A stretch of DNA of 64,000 nucleotides from Sulfurimonas sp. SAG-AH-194-C20 (GTDB lineage: Bacteria; Campylobacterota; Campylobacteria; Campylobacterales; Sulfurimonadaceae). The stretch is taken from assembly GCF_029215975.1 (NCBI RefSeq), contig NZ_JAEMVD010000001.1:124001-188000 (forward strand), read 5' to 3'. The position numbers and the translations under genes were made by a program. Shown in pieces: positions 58,902 through 64,000 of this stretch (position 1 is the stretch's first letter; every line of letters starts with the position of its first letter). A model generated the notes under the pieces. It saw only the letters and a list, made by a program, of their open reading frames with translations. It did no database searches and was not told the DNA's origin.

Positions 58902-59961
58902 ATTTTCTTATATATAATCGTAATTGAGAATGAAAATTATCTTCCATTTTTAAACCAAATATGGAGTCATCGGTTTGAATCAACTTATAATTAGGTAAAA
59001 ATGTATCGTAGTCATTACCAAAAATAGGCTCTTCTACACCATAAATGTGAGTTGCAGATTTCTTCTTTTTACCTTCTTGAATATTACGTAATAAAATATA
59101 TTTTGGTTCTAGTTTATCAATATAATGACAATAATTTTTAACAATAATTGGTTCCATTTCTTGAAAAGAGATAAAGTTTACAAATAGGTCAATCTTTCCC
59201 CGAAGATTTGGCACTTGCCATGAACAAAGGTTGAGTGCTTTATAGTTTTGACTAAGGGTATCAATATCTAATATATCTAAATTTTTAAGTTCACTATAAC
59301 TTGCTACATTTTCTTCCCCTAGAAGAGTTTTTAGATAATATGATGAGAAGTGAGAGACAGGAGGTATATCAGCATTGATATAAAAACAGTCATTTCTTTC
59401 ATCGCCTAAGAGAATTTCACCAAGGGTACCAAAGCCCCCACCAATTTCCATCACTTTTTTGATATTAGTGGTATCAATGTGCTGTTTTAAAAAGTTTAAT
59501 CCTAAAAGATAATTTAAAAAAGAACGAGAAAAATGTCTGTTGTCAAAAGTAAATTGTTCAAGAGGATTTCCTATATTACTTTCAGAAATTTTATCTGTAT
59601 AGGGCGCAAGGTTTTTATTACTCGCGCAGAGAACTCTATAATCAGAATATGCCTGTGTCTCACCATTAATTAAATAATTGAGTTTAATATTTGTTTTTGG
59701 ATCTGAAATTATATTTGATAAGGTGTGTTTAAGAGTATCAAAAAGAGAGGGGTCACTAAGATAGTTTGGTAAAGCATATGCAGGTACAAACATACTTCTA
59801 GAAGACTTGAAAGCCCTAAAGTTTTTTAGATCCTTTGTAATGGCTTCGTCAATTATAACACGAGAAGCTTCTTCCCAAAAGGCTGTTGGTTTATAATAAA
59901 ATGATTGATTTTGCATATCTTCGAGCATCTCTTGTAACTCTTGGTTTTGTTTTATAGTCAT
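58894..59961 (-). CDS. putative sugar O-methyltransferase
   Basis: VMEIGGGFGTLGEILLGD SAM-binding motif; in glycan locus. Confidence 0.65.
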   Translation of the reverse strand: MTIKQNQELQEMLEDMQNQSFYYKPTAFWEEASRVIIDEAITKDLKNFRAFKSSRSMFVPAYALPNYLSDPSLFDTLKHTLSNIISDPKTNIKLNYLINGETQAYSDYRVLCASNKNLAPYTDKISESNIGNPLEQFTFDNRHFSRSFLNYLLGLNFLKQHIDTTNIKKVMEIGGGFGTLGEILLGDERNDCFYINADIPPVSHFSSYYLKTLLGEENVASYSELKNLDILDIDTLSQNYKALNLCSWQVPNLRGKIDLFVNFISFQEMEPIIVKNYCHYIDKLEPKYILLRNIQEGKKKKSATHIYGVEEPIFGNDYDTFLPNYKLIQTDDSIFGLKMEDNFHSQLRLYIRKYE

Positions 59962-59970
59962 AGTTTCCCT

Positions 59971-61860
59971 TTATATGTCAAATGTATATTTAAGTTTAAA
60001 ATCTCTATTTGGAGATTCTTTTAGTGTGTCATCAAGCTCTTGGAGACTGAAGAAGACTCTGGTTAGATAATATTCACTATCATAACTGTTTTGTAACATT
60101 ACAAAAGGAGAAGAAACTTTTGTGTCAATTGTAAGTTGAACTAAGGTTTTGTGAGTATTTCCAAAACGTAAAATACCATTTGTAACACCTAGTCCTGCAT
60201 TACTACTCTGTATTAAAGATTTTGCATGACTATGATTTATCTCTTGTTTATCATTAAAATAGAATCGCTCATAAGTGTCTCCTCCGTTTTTACACTCATA
60301 CCATAGACCTTGATCTTTTTTCTGTTTGAGAAGTGTGAATGTACCTGCCCTAATAGTACCGTTTACAAAATCTGATAATTGTAATGAAATATCTAAACTT
60401 AATGTTGAATTTTGTATGTCTATAGTCCATGTTTTTGTTTCAAGTGCAATATTTTTCATTCTAATACTTGTGGAGAGTGTGTAAATATTGGGTGCTATCT
60501 TATTAAAACTGTAAGTCTTGATGGCTACTAAATCGGATACTCTTTTTAATTCTGCGGACTCGATAATAGTTGTTGATGTATGGAAATCAGCAGTATTGAT
60601 AATATAATCTAATTCACCATGGTGAACAGTTCCAAAAGGCAGCAAGATATTATCTTTGACAATTGAATCTAGTGCTAAACCTTTGTTTAGATTAAAATTT
60701 ATCTTGTATCCCCCTTTTTCAAATATAAGGGACCCTGCTTGTTTTTTAAGACTTATATCGTTCTCTAAGATTTGTATCTCATTAAAGGTACTTTGTTTGG
60801 GCACATCTAAAAACTTTAAGGCATTATTCCACTTTGTGTGTGTAATATGTGTTCTGTAATCACTACCCCAGTACTGCAGTAATGTTTTTAGACTTTTGTC
60901 ATCTTTCATATTTTGGTAATAATTAAGACAGAGAGTATTTATTTGGTTAGCACCTCTACCACAAGCTGACCATCGAGAAAGAGAATATTTTGTTTGTTTT
61001 TTAACGATGATTGGAAAGGCTGCACTAGTAAGTAGCAGTGCCACATTTTTATTAAGAGATGATGCTAAAATTTCACTTGGCAGATAAAAAGTTGCTTTTT
61101 TTTGTAGTCTTTGAAGTATAAAAGAGATTCTCTCCCATTCATCAGTTGATATTAGTGCTTCAGTTTCAAAACGACCAGGTCTATAGTTGAAAATTTCTAA
61201 ATCTGAGGAGTAAAGAGGAAGTGCTATATATCCTAATTTATGGTATTTATCTATCAGTAATTCATACTGTTGGATTTCTATTTCTTGATGAACAACTCTT
61301 TGAAATTGTTGAAAAAGCAAACTATCTGTCCATAATAAAGAGATAGTACTATTGTAGCCTTTGACTAGCACAGGAGTAAAAGCATAAGATTTTTTCCATT
61401 GAGAAGCATGGATTGAATATGGATTATTCCACTCAGTAGCTAGAGCGCTATAGCCAACTTCTGCATATATATCAACAAGAGATCTTGAAAAAACTTGCTC
61501 ATTTACATAAGCAATAGATGGCTGGAGGTTTAAGATTTCTTTATATACTTCGAGCCCTAACTTTTGATTTTTTATGTTTACCTCATAGGGAACCATAGGG
61601 GCTATCATCTGGATATAACCACTTCCTATTAGCTCAACAAGCCCTTTTTTATGAAGCTCTGAAAATTGTTGAATCCATATGGGCTTTAATTCCTGTATCC
61701 TTTCCAATGTATAGCCACTCATCTCAATCGCAATTTTAACTTTATTTTCATGTATTAAATTGAGTAAAGGTAGATAGGTCTTTTCTATAACCTCCATGTG
61801 TGCACTTTCTTCAATGGCAGAAAAGGATAAATTTGCATGGTAAATCTTATAAAATTTCAT
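59971..61860 (-). CDS. glycoside hydrolase family 57-like protein
   Basis: FYKIYHANLSFSAIEE...VKIAIEMSGYTLERIQEL...VELIGSGYIQMIAPMVPYEVN...YVNEQVFSRSLVDIYAEVGYSALATEW. Confidence 0.7.
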   Translation of the reverse strand: MKFYKIYHANLSFSAIEESAHMEVIEKTYLPLLNLIHENKVKIAIEMSGYTLERIQELKPIWIQQFSELHKKGLVELIGSGYIQMIAPMVPYEVNIKNQKLGLEVYKEILNLQPSIAYVNEQVFSRSLVDIYAEVGYSALATEWNNPYSIHASQWKKSYAFTPVLVKGYNSTISLLWTDSLLFQQFQRVVHQEIEIQQYELLIDKYHKLGYIALPLYSSDLEIFNYRPGRFETEALISTDEWERISFILQRLQKKATFYLPSEILASSLNKNVALLLTSAAFPIIVKKQTKYSLSRWSACGRGANQINTLCLNYYQNMKDDKSLKTLLQYWGSDYRTHITHTKWNNALKFLDVPKQSTFNEIQILENDISLKKQAGSLIFEKGGYKINFNLNKGLALDSIVKDNILLPFGTVHHGELDYIINTADFHTSTTIIESAELKRVSDLVAIKTYSFNKIAPNIYTLSTSIRMKNIALETKTWTIDIQNSTLSLDISLQLSDFVNGTIRAGTFTLLKQKKDQGLWYECKNGGDTYERFYFNDKQEINHSHAKSLIQSSNAGLGVTNGILRFGNTHKTLVQLTIDTKVSSPFVMLQNSYDSEYYLTRVFFSLQELDDTLKESPNRDFKLKYTFDI

Positions 61861-61865
61861 ACTGT

Positions 61866-63134
61866 TTATACTTTATAGAAGTGTGGATTACCACTATGAG
61901 TCTTTTTATCAACAATAAAGGTGACTCTTTCGTATACTAAATTTATTATATCTTGAACTTTCTCTCTGGACTCAGCTTTTACAATAAAAACACCAATTCG
62001 TTGACCATGATTTTGTATTTTTGGAATAATGTCACCTATGGAGTAGTTAAATTCTAGTTTTTCAATATTTGGATGATTGTGAATAAATGCTAATCCTACA
62101 ATTTCTTCAAGTTTCCCTTGAGGAATAAAAAAATATCTGTTAGCTACAATGTAGTTGGTTTTCTTGGTTAATTTTTTAAAGTTTGGAGTCTTATTTATCG
62201 CAATTTCTATGGCTGTTTGGACATAGTTGATATCATGTGCTAAGGGTACAAGACTAGCAGAAAAATCTCCACCACTTAATCGCGATGCGACTTCAATAAC
62301 CATGGCTTTTTTGTACTTTGTTGAGTAAACAATATCTCCTTTGATTACCCCTTTCTTTAGTTTTATTGCCTGTGCTATTTTTTCAAGCAGTGCACAAACT
62401 TCTTTTTGTACACTTGCATCTAGTCCACTCGGTTGCCAACCGCCATTTTCCATTATATAAGGATGAAAATTGAGTGTGTCTTCGTATACACGATCTGCAA
62501 AACCTGGATGAGCATATCTTCCATTGTAAACAATGGTCTCTGTACTAATTTGACTACCCTCAATGAACTCTTCAATAATCACTTGTTTAGTTTTAGAGTT
62601 CTCTTTTGCATGAGTATATAAAGTGAAAATTTGTGTAGGATCTTGACAAATACTTACACCACGTGAGCCCGCAGCATCAACAGGCTTTATAATGATTGAT
62701 TTTGTATTCCATTCTTCCCAGTAACTTAAAATCGTATCTGGATTTTCTATGAGTGCATAGTTTGGGATAGGGATGTCATTTTCCCTAAAGCACTCTTTCA
62801 TTAGAAATTTATTTGTTGTTATGTTAGCAGTTTCAAAGCTTGGTGAAATCCATCCGAATTCTTGAGCAATTATTGCAAGAAGGTGGGGTATATCACTTCC
62901 CATTGTTAAAACACCAGATAGCATAACACCCTGAGAAATTAGTTGCTTAACATAAGCTATCACCTCTTGTGTTTTACTAAAGTCAATGGCTTGTGAATAA
63001 TCAGCTTCATCTAGTCCAACAGCATTAGGATTCGCATCAACAACAACAGTTTGTAAACCCATATTTTTTGCTGTTTGGAGTAAAAAAAGTTGATCATTAC
63101 TAGCACCAAGAATTAGAAGAGCTTTTTTTTTCAT
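61866..63134 (-). CDS. ATP-grasp domain ligase
   Basis: ALLILGASNDQLFLLQTAKNMGLQTVVVD; IIKPVDAAGSRGVSICQD; VIEVASRLSGGDFS. Confidence 0.88.
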   Translation of the reverse strand: MKKKALLILGASNDQLFLLQTAKNMGLQTVVVDANPNAVGLDEADYSQAIDFSKTQEVIAYVKQLISQGVMLSGVLTMGSDIPHLLAIIAQEFGWISPSFETANITTNKFLMKECFRENDIPIPNYALIENPDTILSYWEEWNTKSIIIKPVDAAGSRGVSICQDPTQIFTLYTHAKENSKTKQVIIEEFIEGSQISTETIVYNGRYAHPGFADRVYEDTLNFHPYIMENGGWQPSGLDASVQKEVCALLEKIAQAIKLKKGVIKGDIVYSTKYKKAMVIEVASRLSGGDFSASLVPLAHDINYVQTAIEIAINKTPNFKKLTKKTNYIVANRYFFIPQGKLEEIVGLAFIHNHPNIEKLEFNYSIGDIIPKIQNHGQRIGVFIVKAESREKVQDIINLVYERVTFIVDKKTHSGNPHFYKV

Positions 63135-64000
63135 GAAATAATATTTCTTTTTCTTAATGTATTAAGAATAGCTTCATTATCGATTTTTTCAATACTCGAG
63201 AGGTACTCTTTATCGCCAGTACTAGTGTATTCATTTTCAATGGCGATTCGTATAAGTTTAGTATCTATATCATGATCGGTAATTAATTCACTGATTATTG
63301 AACCAAAGCCAGCGGATTTGACATTTTCTTCCAGCGTAATTATAAAGTTTGTGTCACTAATGAGTGGAAGAAGCTTAGTTGTTTTAAATGGCTTAATCCA
63401 TCGTACATTTACAATCCCTACATCTTTAGACCTAGTTTGTAGTTCCTTTTTGAGTTTGATAGCAGTATCTAATCTATTAGCAACAGTAAATATATAACCA
63501 TCTTTACCTTTGCAAATGAACTCATTATCATCTAAAGAATCATTTGTAATATGCACTTCCTCATCAGTCCTTATCGCTTCATATGGATGGAGTATAATCA
63601 TAGGCGAAGAGGCGGAAGTATGTCTTTTTTGAATTATTGCTTCTAAATCTTTACTCGTACCTGCATAAAAAATATCTAAATTTGGAAGTCCTCTAAGGTA
63701 GGAAATATCATAAATAGCATGATGGGTAGGACTGTCAAAACCAGCAAATCCAGACCGCGAAGCGATGATTGTTACTGGAAGATTCATAAAACAAATATCA
63801 TGAAAAATTTGATCCATAGCTCGTTGCATAAAAGTAGCCTGATAGCATAAGAAGACTTTTTTTTGATTCATTGCAAGGCCTGCAGCCATTCCTGCTGCTT
63901 GTTGCTCAGCCATTCCAACATCGATTACATTGTGAGGAAACTCTTGGATGAGAGTATCTAAGCCTGAAGCATAAGGTGTTGATGGCGTAATCGCATATAC
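63131..64000 (-). CDS. transketolase C-terminal subunit, truncated by the window edge
   Basis: Frame stays open to 64000 (…YAITPSTPYASGLDTLIQEFPHNVIDVGMAEQQAAGMAAGLA), so the ORF-track start at 63913 is internal. Confidence 0.85.
   Translation of the reverse strand, partial: VYAITPSTPYASGLDTLIQEFPHNVIDVGMAEQQAAGMAAGLAMNQKKVFLCYQATFMQRAMDQIFHDICFMNLPVTIIASRSGFAGFDSPTHHAIYDISYLRGLPNLDIFYAGTSKDLEAIIQKRHTSASSPMIILHPYEAIRTDEEVHITNDSLDDNEFICKGKDGYIFTVANRLDTAIKLKKELQTRSKDVGIVNVRWIKPFKTTKLLPLISDTNFIITLEENVKSAGFGSIISELITDHDIDTKLIRIAIENEYTSTGDKEYLSSIEKIDNEAILNTLRKRNIIS

Noticed and set aside
1-64000. CRISPR arrays, rRNA and tRNA genes
   Set aside because: No regularly spaced repeats or recognisable rRNA/tRNA sequence found by eye in the intergenic gaps; a tRNAscan/CRISPR finder run would settle it.

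Overview
This 64 kb window is AT-rich and almost fully coding. It looks like a Campylobacterota (Epsilonproteobacteria, Sulfurimonas-like) chromosome; that placement is inferred from gene content. About 1-12 kb is accessory in character. It holds (i) a translationally coupled three-gene minus-strand operon of two membrane proteins with HEPN-like RNxxxH motifs (one also with a C-terminal SH3b domain) and a 2TM-SAVED protein, with no CD-NTase or other nucleotide cyclase in the window; (ii) an orphan Card1/Can2-like CARF + PD-(D/E)xK nuclease next to a WYL-domain regulator, with no CRISPR array or cas10; and (iii) two overlapping ATPase genes behind a consensus promoter carrying tandem TGACAAC-N6-GTTGTCA palindromes. 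The remainder is mostly housekeeping and envelope genes: ABC exporter, gltX, TonB receptor, a peptidoglycan-recycling operon with an embedded GGDEF gene, a NagZ-AmpD fusion, SRP RNA, a complete-looking but rearranged T2SS cluster, rpmI/rplT, bioB, topA, and a flagellin with a sigma28 promoter followed by three tandem Maf paralogues and a glycan locus. A hand scan also found the 8-mer AAACGCAG 27 times on both strands, far above a simple base-composition expectation. No homology search was run; all family calls are from reading translations.
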